64,000 nucleotides of DNA, taken from assembly GCF_022549225.1 (NCBI RefSeq), contig NZ_JAKZFD010000005.1:305598-369597 (forward strand), read 5' to 3'. The translations under genes and the position numbers were made by a program. Below, in pieces: positions 63,996 through 64,000 of the stretch. This DNA is from Pelomonas sp. CA6 (GTDB taxonomy: Bacteria; Pseudomonadota; Gammaproteobacteria; Burkholderiales; Burkholderiaceae_C). Positions within the stretch are counted from its first letter, which is position 1. Each line of letters starts with the position of its first letter. The notes beneath the pieces were generated by a model. That model searched no databases. It had not been told where the DNA came from and saw only the letters and a program-made list of their open reading frames with translations.

Positions 63996-64000
63996 CTCGG

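Overview
The window is a stretch of GC-rich chromosome from a betaproteobacterium, most likely order Burkholderiales (Comamonadaceae/Sphaerotilaceae-like). The main evidence is the gene order thrS-infC-rpmI-rplT-pheS-pheT-ihfA-merR-tRNA-Pro, the NAD-linked fds formate dehydrogenase operon, the DUF2782/polA/thrB neighbourhood and strong GC-ending codon use. Apart from one clearly less GC-rich block (about 21.2-32.0 kb), it reads as ordinary core chromosome.

Layout. 0-12.9 kb: tail of an ElaA-like acetyltransferase, a short-chain dehydrogenase, a BaiN/HI0933-type flavoprotein, a TetR regulator divergent from an AidB-like acyl-CoA dehydrogenase plus acyl-CoA synthetase, tex, a TonB-dependent receptor followed directly by a patatin-like phospholipase, and a glycine-zipper lipoprotein. 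12.9-21.2 kb: the translation/IHF cluster. Upstream of thrS is a complete transcription-attenuator layout: a 12-codon leader peptide with Thr-Thr-Thr, three mutually exclusive RNA pairings and a terminator. infC starts at AUC. The cluster ends with tRNA-Pro(GGG).

21.15-32.0 kb: a 10.8-kb integrative island in the 3' end of tRNA-Pro. It is bounded by a 45-bp direct repeat (two mismatches) and coded at its right end by a P4-type tyrosine integrase. A leftward module holds an AlpA-like regulator, an inovirus Gp2/YagK-YfjJ replication-like protein with an HxH motif, a glycine-zipper protein flanked by zinc-ribbon cysteines, and a DUF932 protein. The rightward cargo is a complete type III restriction-modification system (mod-res). 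Matching pairs of an 11-bp repeat lie just inside both ends, and the island brings a replacement terminator for the tRNA. No capsid, tail or conjugation genes are present, so it looks like a satellite-sized defence island.

32-64 kb: a ModE-type regulator divergent from fdsGBA-fdhD-fdsD; a four-gene Mla/MCE phospholipid-transport operon; a J-domain-like protein; a K+-independent-type proton-pumping pyrophosphatase divergent from soluble pyrophosphatase; a membrane protein overlapping homoserine kinase; DUF2782; polA; an OmpR-type two-component system; lolC-lolD; purU; a TatD nuclease; a deoxyinosine glycosylase; a spermidine-synthase-like protein; an orphan GspE/PilB ATPase; and tctB-tctA closed by a strong terminator. 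The last bases hold an rRNA/tRNA-style promoter reading out of the window.
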